Shown here: positions 22,223 through 29,993 of the stretch, piece after piece
Numbering within the stretch: position 1 is the first letter of the stretch
How the letters are laid out: every line of letters begins with the position of its first letter
NCBI GenBank assembly: GCA_031370485.1
Contig: JANMQK010000049.1
Location: 1 to 29,993, forward strand
Reading direction: 5' to 3'
Origin: JANMQK01 sp031370485
Lineage (GTDB): Bacteria; Acidobacteriota; Polarisedimenticolia; Gp22-AA2
DNA length: 29,993 bases
Program-made: the position numbers and the translations under genes
Notes under the pieces: generated by a model
What the model was told of the DNA's origin: nothing
What the model saw: only the letters and a program-made list of their open reading frames with translations
Databases searched by the model: none

Positions 22223-22702
22223 GTGGGCATCCTGAAAGGCAGGGTCGAGGACTACAGCTCACCCCTGGCCGGCGTGCCGGCAAGGCTCTTCACCGGATAC
22301 TTCTTCCTGAAGTACGGGCTGCACAAGGCCACGAGCGGCTTCGGAGGCGAGGCGCTGCGGCAGACGCTCGGCAAGTGGGCGGCCGAGACCCCGTACCATT
22401 TCTACCTCCCCTTCCTGCAGAAGTTCGCCATCCCGTACGCCGGAACGTTCGCGATCCTGGTGATCATCGGGGAAATCGCGGTGGGGGCGGCCCTGCTCGC
22501 CGGCTGCGCCACCAGGCTCGCGGCCGTCGCCGGGATCTTCATGTGCCTGAACTTCCTGTTCGCCAGCGGCACCCCGCTGCTCAGCGTCGAGCAGCCGGTG
22601 GTTTTCGTTGTGCTCCTGGCGACGGTCTACGCCACGGCCGCCGGCCGCTCTCTCGGGCTGGACTCGTTCCTCAAGGGGAAGCTGCCGTCATTCCTGGCCT
22701 GA
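22223..22702 (+). CDS. DoxX-family membrane protein
   Basis: The 159-aa protein has about four hydrophobic helices (ARLFTGYFFLKYGLH; YAGTFAILVIIGEIAVGAALL; LAAVAGIFMCLNFLFASG; VVFVVLLATVYATAAG), the length and pattern of DoxX/quinol-oxidase-subunit-like proteins. The amphipathic stretch LRQTLGKWAAETPYHFYLPFL between helices 1 and 2 is typical. The GTG at 22223 is chosen because GGAGAG lies 4 nt upstream; a TTG at 22208 in the same frame is the alternative. Family members have been linked to quinone-dependent oxidation and thiol stress, but no partner gene is adjacent, so the role remains open. Confidence 0.85.
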   Translation: MGILKGRVEDYSSPLAGVPARLFTGYFFLKYGLHKATSGFGGEALRQTLGKWAAETPYHFYLPFLQKFAIPYAGTFAILVIIGEIAVGAALLAGCATRLAAVAGIFMCLNFLFASGTPLLSVEQPVVFVVLLATVYATAAGRSLGLDSFLKGKLPSFLA

Positions 22703-22717
22703 CCCGGACCTGCGGCG

Positions 22718-23203
22718 TCACAGCAGATCCCCGACGACGCCCGCCGCTTCCTCGATCAGCCACCGATCCGCCTCGTCAAACGCATCCGGGATGTCGCTGT
22801 CGACATCGATCTCGCCAACCACCGACTTTCCCTTGAAGATCGGGACCACGATCTCCGACCGGGTCGTCAGGCTGCAGGCCAGGTAGCGTTCATCCTTGCC
22901 CACATCGGGGACCACGACGGTTTTCTGCTCGCGGGCCGCCAGCCCGCAGATGCCCTGTCCAATAGGAATCCGCTCGTGGGGCGTCGGGAGTCCGACCTGG
23001 TTGTGCAGGACCAGGACCTCCCCCTCCAGGAGATAGATCCCTGTCCATGTGAAGTGGGGGTTCGCCTCGCTGAGGAGGCGCACGATCGAACGGAGGCTCT
23101 CGTCCCGGCCGGCCGCGCGCGCGACCGCCTCCCGGATCCTCGTCATCAGGCTGCCGTCCCCCGCCCCGCCTCGTTTCCCGGGCTTCGACCTGGCCCTCGT
23201 CAT
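22718..23203 (-). CDS. GAF-domain protein resembling free methionine-(R)-sulfoxide reductase
   Basis: The 161-aa single GAF domain aligns well with E. coli fRMsr (MsrC), which reduces free methionine-(R)-sulfoxide. TWTGIYLLEGEVLVL and RIPIGQGICGLAA carry Cys86 (E. coli Cys94), YLACSLTTRSEIVVP carries Cys110 (Cys118) and Glu117 (Glu125), and GEIDVDSD carries the two acidic residues (Asp141/Asp143). The third cysteine, E. coli Cys84, is His76 here. With two of three redox cysteines it may still be a reductase with a changed recycling route, or a ligand-binding GAF protein. The start at 23203 has GGAGG 8-9 nt upstream. The first 20 residues are basic and poorly conserved. Confidence 0.85.
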   Translation of the reverse strand: MTRARSKPGKRGGAGDGSLMTRIREAVARAAGRDESLRSIVRLLSEANPHFTWTGIYLLEGEVLVLHNQVGLPTPHERIPIGQGICGLAAREQKTVVVPDVGKDERYLACSLTTRSEIVVPIFKGKSVVGEIDVDSDIPDAFDEADRWLIEEAAGVVGDLL

Positions 23204-23261
23204 GGCGCCGTCCTCCGCAGGCTCTCCCGGGGGAGCCGGATATCCTCCGTGTCTTTCCCCT

Positions 23262-23267
23262 TATAAT
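23262..23267 (+). promoter_or_regulatory. Perfect TATAAT -10 box next to a start codon
   Basis: TATAAT at 23262-23267 lies only 7 bp before the ATG at 23275. Transcription would begin at or one base before the start codon, and no Shine-Dalgarno sequence fits in the gap. No clear -35 box. Confidence 0.55.
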
Positions 23268-23274
23268 CCATCAC

Positions 23275-23781
23275 ATGCTGAGCAAGGTTCCGGTCGCGCG
23301 CATCCTGGGCTTCCTGCTTCTCGCCGCGACCGCGCTCATGGGCTGGATAACCTACCAGGGATACCGCACAACAAGCGGCTCGATCACCGCCGGAGTCCAC
23401 ATCCGGTTCGCTCTCTTCGCGATCGTCGTCGTGCTCTTCACGCACACAATGACGCTATTCTACTTCGTGGGAACGGGAAGCCGGATCAAGAAAGTCGTGC
23501 ACGAGTACAGGCTCGACCCCGGCCTCTACCAGCGGACGCTGCGGTTCAAGGCGCGCCTGTTCCCGTGGCTCACGTTCACCCCGCTCGTGACCATGGCCGC
23601 CTTCATCCTGGGGGGAGGGGCGCACACGCGGGTCCTTCCCGGCTGGGTGCATGGCAGCCTCTCCCTGCTGGCTCTCGCCATGAACCTGATCACCGCGCTC
23701 GTCGCGCTTCCGTGCATCGGCGACAACGTGGCCCTCATCGACGAAATCGACGAGGCGCTTCCCGAGGGCGCCGGCGAATAA
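23275..23781 (+). CDS. Four-helix membrane protein of unknown function
   Basis: The 168-aa protein has four predicted transmembrane helices (about residues 9-27, 42-66, 97-116 and 125-148) and a cytoplasm-like charged loop between helices 2 and 3 (GSRIKKVVHEYRLDPGLYQRT). The C-terminus is acidic (LIDEIDEALPEGAGE). I do not recognise a named family. A His lies in helix 2 (FTHTMTLFYFVG) and one in the HTRVLPGWVHGS loop, so haem or metal binding is conceivable but unsupported. The start is the ATG at 23275, directly behind a TATAAT box with no ribosome site. It is divergent from the fRMsr-like gene, with 71 bp between. Confidence 0.75.
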   Translation: MLSKVPVARILGFLLLAATALMGWITYQGYRTTSGSITAGVHIRFALFAIVVVLFTHTMTLFYFVGTGSRIKKVVHEYRLDPGLYQRTLRFKARLFPWLTFTPLVTMAAFILGGGAHTRVLPGWVHGSLSLLALAMNLITALVALPCIGDNVALIDEIDEALPEGAGE

Positions 23782-23856
23782 GCCGGCCCAGGTGCCTTCC
23801 GGGCGCCTCGCCGTGCTGCAGGACATCGGGTACGCGGGACGAAGGGAGGGGGTGGC

Positions 23857-24435
23857 CTACGCGCCGCCCAGGACGATGGTCATGCCGGCGGAGAACTCCG
23901 TGAAATCCTGCGCGTCTCCGCCCCCCGCGGGGGAGTAAGAGTACTGGCGGGCCTCGAGACGGAAGCCCGCCCGCCTGCCTCCGAAGAAGCGGATGCCGGC
24001 TCCGTAGTTCGTGAGGAATCGATTCTCGTCGCCTATCAGGTCGGGGTTCGCGGTCAGGCCGAAGGTGCTGACGCTCACGATTCCCGCGCCGGCAGTCACG
24101 AAGGCCACCACACGGTCGCGCCGATGCAGGAAAATGTTGTACACGTAGTTGACATTGCCGGTGAGCAGGTCCGCCTTGAGCTCCCCGGTTTTGCTGTCAC
24201 GCGTCGACACCGAGGAGAACCCGAACTCGACCATGTGGTGCTTCGACCAGTTGTAGCCGAACCTGAAGCCATAGGACATTTTGTCGTCGAGGCCGACCTT
24301 CTTATCGAAGGTCGTGAATCCGACCCAGGGGTTCAACTCCCATGCCTTCTCGCGGCTCTGGGCCCAGGCCGGGCCCCCAAGGCCCGCCGCGAGCACGCTC
24401 AGGAGGAGAATCGCCTTCACCAACGGTCGCCGCAT
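23857..24435 (-). CDS. Outer membrane beta-barrel protein (OmpA/OmpW size)
   Basis: The 192-aa protein has a clear signal peptide (MRRPLVKAILLLSVLAAGL, cleaved near PAWA-QSRE) and then alternating short beta strands typical of an eight-stranded barrel: ELNPWVGFTTFD, MSYGFRFGYNWSKHHMVEFGFSSV, ADLLTGNVNYVYNIF, VVAFVTAGAGIVSVS, NYGAGIRFFGGRRAGFRLEARQYSY and the final FTEFSAGMTIVLGGA. The start is placed at 24435 because GAGGG precedes it and the signal peptide begins there; an in-frame ATG at 24474 would add a hydrophilic stretch ahead of the signal. A TTGACA on the minus strand at 24498-24493 may belong to its promoter. Function within the envelope is unknown. Confidence 0.88.
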   Translation of the reverse strand: MRRPLVKAILLLSVLAAGLGGPAWAQSREKAWELNPWVGFTTFDKKVGLDDKMSYGFRFGYNWSKHHMVEFGFSSVSTRDSKTGELKADLLTGNVNYVYNIFLHRRDRVVAFVTAGAGIVSVSTFGLTANPDLIGDENRFLTNYGAGIRFFGGRRAGFRLEARQYSYSPAGGGDAQDFTEFSAGMTIVLGGA

Positions 24436-24580
24436 TTCATCCCTCGATTCTGGTACCCGGATGACCGGATACATTTGCAGAAGGGCCCTCCGCTGTCAAG
24501 AACAAAGTGAGGGTCCGGGCGGGCCGGGTGCTGCTGGGACGCCGCACGTCCGGCTGCCCAGCGCCGGGGGCCGTTTCCGC

Positions 24581-24586
24581 TAGAAT
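24581..24586 (+). promoter_or_regulatory. Candidate -10 box of fdhD
   Basis: TAGAAT at 24581-24586 resembles the -10 elements ahead of other genes here. It would start transcription near 24593, which favours the GTG at 24612 over the ATG at 24585 as the fdhD start. No good -35 box is visible. Confidence 0.4.
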
Positions 24587-24611
24587 GGTTCGTACGGCGG
24601 GGGCGCGGGAC

Positions 24612-25430
24612 GTGTCGATCAAGCGGGAGCCGCTCGAGATCCGGACGATCGTGAGGGTGCGCGGGGGGGACCGCGCCGAAGAGCCCGACTGGGTGGTCGT
24701 CGAGGAGCCTCTCGAGATACGGGTGGGGAACGAGCCGCTCGCGGTGATCATGCGCACCCCCGGCCAGGACATCGAGCTCGCCGCGGGGTTCGCGCTCACC
24801 GAGGGGGTGGTGGGGGCGGTCCGGGAGATCGTCACCATACGCCAGTGCGGTGCGACTCCGGACGCGGAGCTGAACATCGTGGATGTCGGCCTGTCCCCGG
24901 GCACGATCTTCGACGCCGACGCGATGCGGCGAAACCTCATGGCCAGCGCAGCGTGCGGGCTCTGCGGCAAGGCGTCGCTCGAGGCACTCGCCACGCGGGC
25001 ACGCCCGAGCGAATCATCGCTCAGGGTGACCCCGCAGACACTCGAGGCCCTCCCCGACCGGATGCGCGCCGCGCAACCGAACTTCCATCGCACCGGGGCC
25101 CTCCACGCGGCGGCGCTCTTCCTTCCCGACGGCTCCCTTCTCGTCTGCCGCGAGGACGTGGGCCGGCACAACGCGGTCGACAAGACGATCGGCTGGGCGA
25201 TCCTGCGCGACCAGCCGCTGCAGGGCGTCATCCTCGTGGTCTCCGGGCGCACGTCGTTCGAGATCCTGCAGAAGGCGGCAGTCGCGGGAATCCCGTTGGT
25301 CTGCGCGATCTCAGGCCCCACGACCCTGGCGATCGAGACCGCCCGCGCGTTCAACATCACGCTGGTGAATTTCCTCAGGGGAACCGCGATGAACATCGCG
25401 TCGTGTCCCGAGCGCGTCGGTCTTCCCTGA
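24612..25430 (+). CDS. fdhD: FdhD sulfurtransferase for formate dehydrogenase maturation
   Basis: FdhD passes sulfur from IscS to the molybdenum cofactor before it enters formate dehydrogenases. The 272-aa product (from GTG at 24612) shows EEPLEIRVGNEPLAVIMRTPG, DIELAAGFALTEGVV, the catalytic loop SAACGLCGKAS with Cys115 and Cys118 (CxxC), FHRTGALHAAALF, CREDVGRHNAVDKTIGWA, VSGRTSFEILQKAA, and GTAMNIASCPERV at the end. An upstream ATG at 24585 overlaps a -10-like box and is less likely. No formate dehydrogenase or molybdopterin gene lies in the window; ispH follows 75 bp downstream on the same strand, probably with its own promoter. Confidence 0.94.
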   Translation: MSIKREPLEIRTIVRVRGGDRAEEPDWVVVEEPLEIRVGNEPLAVIMRTPGQDIELAAGFALTEGVVGAVREIVTIRQCGATPDAELNIVDVGLSPGTIFDADAMRRNLMASAACGLCGKASLEALATRARPSESSLRVTPQTLEALPDRMRAAQPNFHRTGALHAAALFLPDGSLLVCREDVGRHNAVDKTIGWAILRDQPLQGVILVVSGRTSFEILQKAAVAGIPLVCAISGPTTLAIETARAFNITLVNFLRGTAMNIASCPERVGLP

Positions 25431-25448
25431 GACGCCGGCCGGATCGAG

Positions 25449-25454
25449 TAGAAT
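25449..25454 (+). promoter_or_regulatory. Possible -10 box of ispH
   Basis: TAGAAT at 25449-25454, 51 bp upstream of the ispH GTG. The sequence 17 bp further upstream has only a weak -35 match. Confidence 0.35.
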
Positions 25455-25505
25455 CTCCGGACCGCGGGCAGAGCGAGGGATTTCGCGTCGCGGCGGGAGG
25501 AAATC

Positions 25506-26699
25506 GTGGGAGAGGCGGGCTACTACCAGCGTGGCTTCGGGCTGCGGGAGAAGATCCAGCCGACTCTACGTGCCGACTACCACAGCCGCATCGTCGATCG
25601 GATCAAGGAGGCGGGGTACATTTTCCAGCTCGGCGATCTGACAATCCTCCTGGCGCGGGAATTCGGTTTCTGCTACGGGGTCGACCGCGCGGTCGAATAC
25701 GCCTACGAAACCCGCCAGCAATTCCCCGACCGCACCATCTACCTCACCGGCGAGATCATCCACAACCCCCACGTGAACGCCCGCCTGAAGGAGATGGGGA
25801 TACGTTTCCTGCGCGAGGCGGACGGTCGGGGGGCGGGGCTCGAGGCGGTCGGCCCGCAGGACGTCGTCATCCTGCCGGCGTTCGGCGTGACCGTGGGGGA
25901 GATGGCCGCCCTGAAGGGAAAGGGCTGCGTCCTGGTCGACACGACCTGCGGCTCGGTGCTCAACGTCTGGAAAAACGTCGACCGCTTCTCGGCCAACGGC
26001 TTCACGGCGATCATCCACGGCAAGTACGTCCACGAGGAGACGCGGGCCACCGCCTCCCGCGCCCTGCAGTACCCCGGTGGACGATACCTGGTGGCGCGTG
26101 ACCGCGAGGAAGCCGGGATCGTCTGCGGCTATGTCCGGAAGGGCGGCGACCCGCAGGCCTTCGTGTCCCGCTTCGCCGAGGCCTGCTCGCCGGGCTTCGA
26201 CCCGGATCTCGATCTCGGGCACATCGGCCTCGCCAACCAGACCACCATGCTTTCCTCGGAGTCCCTGGAGATCCAGGAGATGCTCCGCGCGGCGCTCGTC
26301 GAGCGCTACGGGCCGGAGGAGCTGCCGCGGCGCTTCCGAGCCTTCGACACCATTTGCAGCGCCACGCAGGACCGGCAGGACGCGGTCCTCGGCCTCATCG
26401 AGCAGAAGCCCGACCTGATGGTGGTGATCGGCGGCTACAACAGCAGCAATACCACGCACCTCGCCGCCCTGGCGGCGAGAAGCGTTCCGGCCTATCACAT
26501 CGAGGACGCCTCCCGCATCGAGTCCTCGGGCGCCATCCGCCACCGTCCCTACGGGGCGAAGACCGAGACGACGACACCTGGCTGGCTCCCCGCCGGGCCG
26601 GTCAAGGTCGGCCTCACTGCGGGCGCATCGACGCCGAACAACAAGATCGGGGAGGTGGTGGAGGCGTTGGCGGCGCTGCGCGGGCTCAAGGCGATCTAG
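25506..26699 (+). CDS. ispH: 4-hydroxy-3-methylbut-2-enyl diphosphate reductase, long type
   Basis: IspH is the final [4Fe-4S] enzyme of the MEP isoprenoid pathway, making IPP and DMAPP. At 397 aa it is about 80 residues longer than the E. coli enzyme and matches the plant/cyanobacterial class: an N-terminal extension with YYQRGFGLRE (residues 6-15), then EFGFCYGVDRAVE (cluster Cys56), EIIHNPHVN (His86, His89), DTTCGSVLNVW (Cys148), IIHGKYVHEET, ANQTTMLSSESLEI, FDTICSATQDRQ (Cys284), GGYNSSNTTHL and GLTAGASTPNNKI. The start is GTG at 25506 with GGGAGG 6-7 nt upstream. Its TAG shares a CTAG with the stop of the opposing Lon-domain gene. Confidence 0.95.
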   Translation: MGEAGYYQRGFGLREKIQPTLRADYHSRIVDRIKEAGYIFQLGDLTILLAREFGFCYGVDRAVEYAYETRQQFPDRTIYLTGEIIHNPHVNARLKEMGIRFLREADGRGAGLEAVGPQDVVILPAFGVTVGEMAALKGKGCVLVDTTCGSVLNVWKNVDRFSANGFTAIIHGKYVHEETRATASRALQYPGGRYLVARDREEAGIVCGYVRKGGDPQAFVSRFAEACSPGFDPDLDLGHIGLANQTTMLSSESLEIQEMLRAALVERYGPEELPRRFRAFDTICSATQDRQDAVLGLIEQKPDLMVVIGGYNSSNTTHLAALAARSVPAYHIEDASRIESSGAIRHRPYGAKTETTTPGWLPAGPVKVGLTAGASTPNNKIGEVVEALAALRGLKAI

Positions 26700-27388
26700 T
26701 GCACGCCCCCCTGGGGCGTCTGTCCGCGCTCGACCTGGTGCAGCGCGATCTCCTCCCAGCGGCGATGGAGCATCCCGGTGAGGGCGCGGCAGCGCTCCAC
26801 CACGTCGTCCATCGCCAGCAGGCCCTGCTTGATCTCGGGGTCCATCGCCAGATTCTGACAGAGGGTGTTGACCGCTACCGCGAAGGGGATGTCCCCGTCG
26901 AGCACGAGCGGAGGCACCGCCTGCCCCGCCGTCTCCTGGAGCAGGCCGGAGCAGGCAATCAGTAGCCGGCGCTTCTCCTCATCGGCCGCCGGGCCCTCCG
27001 AGGCGTTCCGTTCCTCGAGCACCCGCACCGCCGCAACGCGGTAGGGGCTGTCGCGCACGAATCCCAGGATCTCGACACGGGCCAGCCCCTTGAGCCGGAT
27101 GTTGAACCGTCCGTCCGGCAGCGCGGCTTCGTCCTCGACGATCCCCGCGCAGGCCACCTGGTGGACCTCGGGGTTATCGTAGTACCGCGTCTCCCATCCC
27201 GGCTTCAGCTGGGCCACGGCCATGAGCCGATCGGCGGCGAGGACATCCCGGGTCATCCTCCGGTAGCGCGGCTCGAAGATGTGCAGCGGGAGCGTGGCGT
27301 GGGGGAACAGGGTCACGTTCGGCAGCGGGAAGACCGGGATCCTGCCGCGTGCGGCTAGGAGGCTTATTCCCTGCTCGAGATCGTCCAC
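26696..27388 (-). CDS. Lon N-terminal (LAN/ASB) domain protein, no protease
   Basis: The 230-aa protein consists of the Lon substrate-binding domain alone: RIPVFPLPNVTLFPHATLPLHIFEPRYRRM (residues about 16-45), VACAGIVEDEAALPDGRFNIRLKGLARVEIL and a helical C-terminal half. It lacks the AAA+ ATPase and the Ser-Lys protease domain of full Lon. Stand-alone versions are common but poorly characterised; a substrate-recognition or adaptor role is possible. The start is GTG at 27388, with AGGAGG 7 nt upstream. The frame continues open far upstream, but that part is antisense to the ferredoxin and kinase genes and is not protein-like. Convergent with ispH. Confidence 0.92.
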   Translation of the reverse strand: MDDLEQGISLLAARGRIPVFPLPNVTLFPHATLPLHIFEPRYRRMTRDVLAADRLMAVAQLKPGWETRYYDNPEVHQVACAGIVEDEAALPDGRFNIRLKGLARVEILGFVRDSPYRVAAVRVLEERNASEGPAADEEKRRLLIACSGLLQETAGQAVPPLVLDGDIPFAVAVNTLCQNLAMDPEIKQGLLAMDDVVERCRALTGMLHRRWEEIALHQVERGQTPQGGVH

Positions 27389-27484
27389 TATCGGCCCTCC
27401 TGAGCGTACGCACCCAAGCTTATGCCTTTCAGCCCGGCCGATCCACATGGGCCGCCGCCCCGGGAGCGCCGGGATGGACAAACC

Positions 27485-27524
27485 CGGCCCGGCCGCGCAT
27501 TGTGCCGGGCCGCGGCGGTATGAT
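27485..27524. promoter_or_regulatory. Palindrome and -10 box upstream of the ferredoxin gene
   Basis: CGGCCCGGC (27485-27493) and GCCGGGCCG (27504-27512) form a perfect 9-bp inverted repeat with a 10-bp spacer, ending 6 bp before TATGAT (27519-27524), the likely -10 box. The repeat covers the -35 region, as an operator would. The rest of the 165-bp divergent gap shows nothing clear. Confidence 0.4.
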
Positions 27525-27553
27525 ACCGTCCGGTTTCGCTCGAGGGGACGCCA

Positions 27554-27934
27554 ATGGGGCAGTACGATCGCCACGTCTTTGTCTGCACCGGCGGCGAGTA
27601 CTGTCCCCTTGAAGGTTCCGGCGAGGTGCACCGTCTGCTGAAGGAGGGGGTCGCCGCCCGGGGGCTCAAGCGAAGCGTAAGGGTCAACAAGGCGGGATGC
27701 TTCGATCAATGCGGAAACGGCCCGATGGTCGTGGTTTACCCCGAAAACGTCTGGTATGGCCGGGTGACCCCCGAAAGGGCCGCCCGGATTATCGAGGAGC
27801 ACCTGGTCCTGGGCCGGCCGCCGCGGGATCTCATCTACGAGGCCGCGCCCGGGCCGAACAAGAACCAGTCCAGGATGGCCGAGCTCAACGCCTTGCGGCC
27901 GGATCCCGAGCCGGAGCCTCTGGGCAAAACTTGA
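27554..27934 (+). CDS. Thioredoxin-like [2Fe-2S] ferredoxin
   Basis: The 126-aa protein matches the Shethna-type, thioredoxin-fold [2Fe-2S] ferredoxins related to the NuoE/HoxE cluster domain. FVCTGGEYC carries Cys11 and Cys17, and AGCFDQCGNGP carries Cys49 and Cys53, giving the four cluster ligands. VVVYPENVWYGRVTPERAARIIEEHL is the characteristic C-terminal half, followed by a charged tail (PGPNKNQSRMAEL). It is a soluble one-electron carrier; the partner is unknown. It sits 13 bp upstream of the kinase-like gene on the same strand, so the two are probably co-transcribed, which raises the possibility of redox input to that protein. Confidence 0.92.
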   Translation: MGQYDRHVFVCTGGEYCPLEGSGEVHRLLKEGVAARGLKRSVRVNKAGCFDQCGNGPMVVVYPENVWYGRVTPERAARIIEEHLVLGRPPRDLIYEAAPGPNKNQSRMAELNALRPDPEPEPLGKT

Positions 27935-27947
27935 GGAGGCTGGTCTG

Positions 27948-28945
<998 letters not shown>

Positions 28946-28952
<7 letters not shown>

Positions 28953-28963
28953 GGGATCAGGCG
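28946..28963. terminator. Hairpin spanning two convergent stop codons
   Basis: CGCCTGA (28946-28952) and TCAGGCG (28957-28963) pair perfectly around GGGA. The arms contain the TGA of the kinase-like gene and, on the other strand, the TGA of the proline dehydrogenase gene. Without a T-run it may act as a weak bidirectional terminator. Confidence 0.45.
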
Positions 28964-29862
28964 CCCCGTTTCGGCAGCATGCTCACCAGGACGTAGCCGG
29001 CGATCCGCGGGTTTTCCTTCAGGCGCCTCAGGGAGTACGCGTACCAGTTCGATCCGTACGGCACGTACACCCTGAGCCGGTGGCCCTCCCGGCGGATGAG
29101 CCCGCGCAGCTCCTCGTCGACCCCCAGAAGCATCTGGAACTCGTAGCTGCCGTGCGGCAGCCGCCGTCGGTCGATGCAACGCAGCGCCTCCCACACAAGC
29201 TCCTCGTCGTGCGTGGCGATGCCCACGTAGTGGCCCCGGTCCAGCATCTCCCCGAGCAGCGCCACGAAGTTCCGGTTGACGATTCGCCTGTCCTTGTAGG
29301 CGATCGATCGCGGCTCGACATAGATCCCCTTGCAGAGCCTGATGTTCGACCCCGGCGGCAGCGCGCGGAGGTCCGGGAGGCTCCGGCGCATGTAGGCCTG
29401 CAGGACGACCCCGACGTTCGAGAACCCCTCGTCCCTCAGGCGGCGGTACAGGTCGAGCGTCGCCGAGGTGCAGGTCGAGTCCTCCATGTCGATGCGGATG
29501 AAATTCCCGAGCTCGGCGGCCGCGCGCGCCAGCGTGCGCATGCTGCCGAGGCACTGCCCGGTGTCAATCTTCAACCCGAGCTGCGTCGCCTTGACTGAGA
29601 TGTTCGCATCGAGCCGCTCGTCGCGGATCGTCCTGAGGGTGGCGAGGTATTCCTGCACCGCGCCCTCGACAAGCGACGCGCTGGTGACGCTCTCCCCCAG
29701 GACGTCCAGGGTGGCCATGCAGCCGCTGTCGTTGAGGGCGCGCACCACTCCGACGGCGGCGCGCAGGTTGTCCCCGGCGATATAACGGCTGGAGACGCGG
29801 CGCACGATGCCGCGGGGAACGAACGGAAGCGACCGCGACAGCAAGTAGTCAAACGCCGACAT
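28957..29862 (-). CDS. Proline dehydrogenase (monofunctional)
   Basis: The 301-aa flavoenzyme oxidises proline to pyrroline-5-carboxylate and feeds electrons to the quinone pool. FAD-barrel motifs run in order: NISVKATQLGL (about residues 87-97), RIDMEDSTCT, VVLQAYMRRSLPDL, IRLCKGIYVEP, GIATHDEELV, YEFQMLLGV and VYVPYGSNWYAYSLRRLKENP, the last containing the conserved proline-binding YxxRR. Length matches the short Thermus/Deinococcus-type enzyme, not the fused PutA. The start is ATG at 29862 with GGAGAG 6 nt upstream. The pyrroline-5-carboxylate dehydrogenase gene is not in the window. Confidence 0.95.
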   Translation of the reverse strand: MSAFDYLLSRSLPFVPRGIVRRVSSRYIAGDNLRAAVGVVRALNDSGCMATLDVLGESVTSASLVEGAVQEYLATLRTIRDERLDANISVKATQLGLKIDTGQCLGSMRTLARAAAELGNFIRIDMEDSTCTSATLDLYRRLRDEGFSNVGVVLQAYMRRSLPDLRALPPGSNIRLCKGIYVEPRSIAYKDRRIVNRNFVALLGEMLDRGHYVGIATHDEELVWEALRCIDRRRLPHGSYEFQMLLGVDEELRGLIRREGHRLRVYVPYGSNWYAYSLRRLKENPRIAGYVLVSMLPKRGA

Positions 29863-29889
29863 CGCGTACTCTCCAGGCCAGGAATCCGC

Positions 29890-29918
29890 ACTCTACTCAA
29901 CAGCCCGTCCCCTGTCAA
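29890..29918 (-). promoter_or_regulatory. Candidate promoter of proline dehydrogenase
   Basis: On the minus strand a perfect TTGACA (29918-29913), a 17-bp spacer and TAGAGT (29895-29890), about 28 bp upstream of the ATG at 29862. Predicted start near 29883, leaving room for GGAGAG in the leader. Confidence 0.65.
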
Positions 29919-29993
29919 AACGCCATCCGTGGAGGGCCCATCGTCACCAATAGTCGGCAGCGCCGCGCCCTGCGGAGGCCGGGCCGTCTGAGA

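Overview
The window is GC-rich, densely coded chromosomal DNA from a diderm bacterium, with frequent GTG starts, short intergenic gaps and genes alternating between strands. An LPS-assembly protein (LptD), an OmpA-size beta-barrel, RicT/YaaT, a long 'plant/cyanobacterial' type IspH, ThiS ending in GGG and a 219-aa protein I associate with Acidobacteriota together suggest an Acidobacteriota-like organism. That placement is inference. I saw no IS element, phage gene, CRISPR array, rRNA or tRNA; the region reads as core genome.

Layout. (1) 1-4049, + strand: a proteostasis block of ClpB (cut by the window edge, with an in-frame TAA at 25-27), a small Hsp20, the membrane protease HtpX and GrpE. 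(2) 4112-8340, - strand: a MEMO-family protein, LptD and an RmlD-like reductase that lacks its YxxxK pair. (3) 8511-11999: the glutaminase half of NAD synthetase, a truncated remnant of a B12-binding radical SAM gene, FAH-family hydrolase and EF-P genes on the opposite strand, then the synthetase half (NadE). (4) 12013-15335: RsmI, RicT, SmpB, ThiG and ThiS. (5) 15352-18126: a conserved hypothetical gene, a sigma54 activator with a degenerate receiver domain and, divergently, a 67-aa gene behind a near-consensus sigma54 promoter with a cluster of TGACG-type sites upstream. (6) 18153-20792: a c-di-GMP operon with a GAF-GGDEF cyclase followed by an EAL phosphodiesterase. (7) 21059-24435: a BtuF-like binding protein, a DoxX-family protein, a GAF protein close to free-methionine sulfoxide reductase, a four-helix membrane protein and a beta-barrel. 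(8) 24612-29862: FdhD, IspH, a Lon N-terminal-domain protein, a thioredoxin-like [2Fe-2S] ferredoxin with a histidine-kinase-like protein lacking its phospho-acceptor His, and proline dehydrogenase.

The most interesting unit is the divergent sigma54 module at 16044-18126: degenerate-receiver activator, candidate enhancer sites, -24/-12 promoter, orphan small protein, GNRA hairpin and strong terminator. Also notable are the NAD synthetase split around unrelated genes, three enzymes or signalling proteins missing their signature catalytic residues (RmlD-like, the kinase and the receiver), three convergent gene pairs whose stop codons share a CTAG palindrome, and promoters placed so close to the start codon that leaderless mRNAs are likely.
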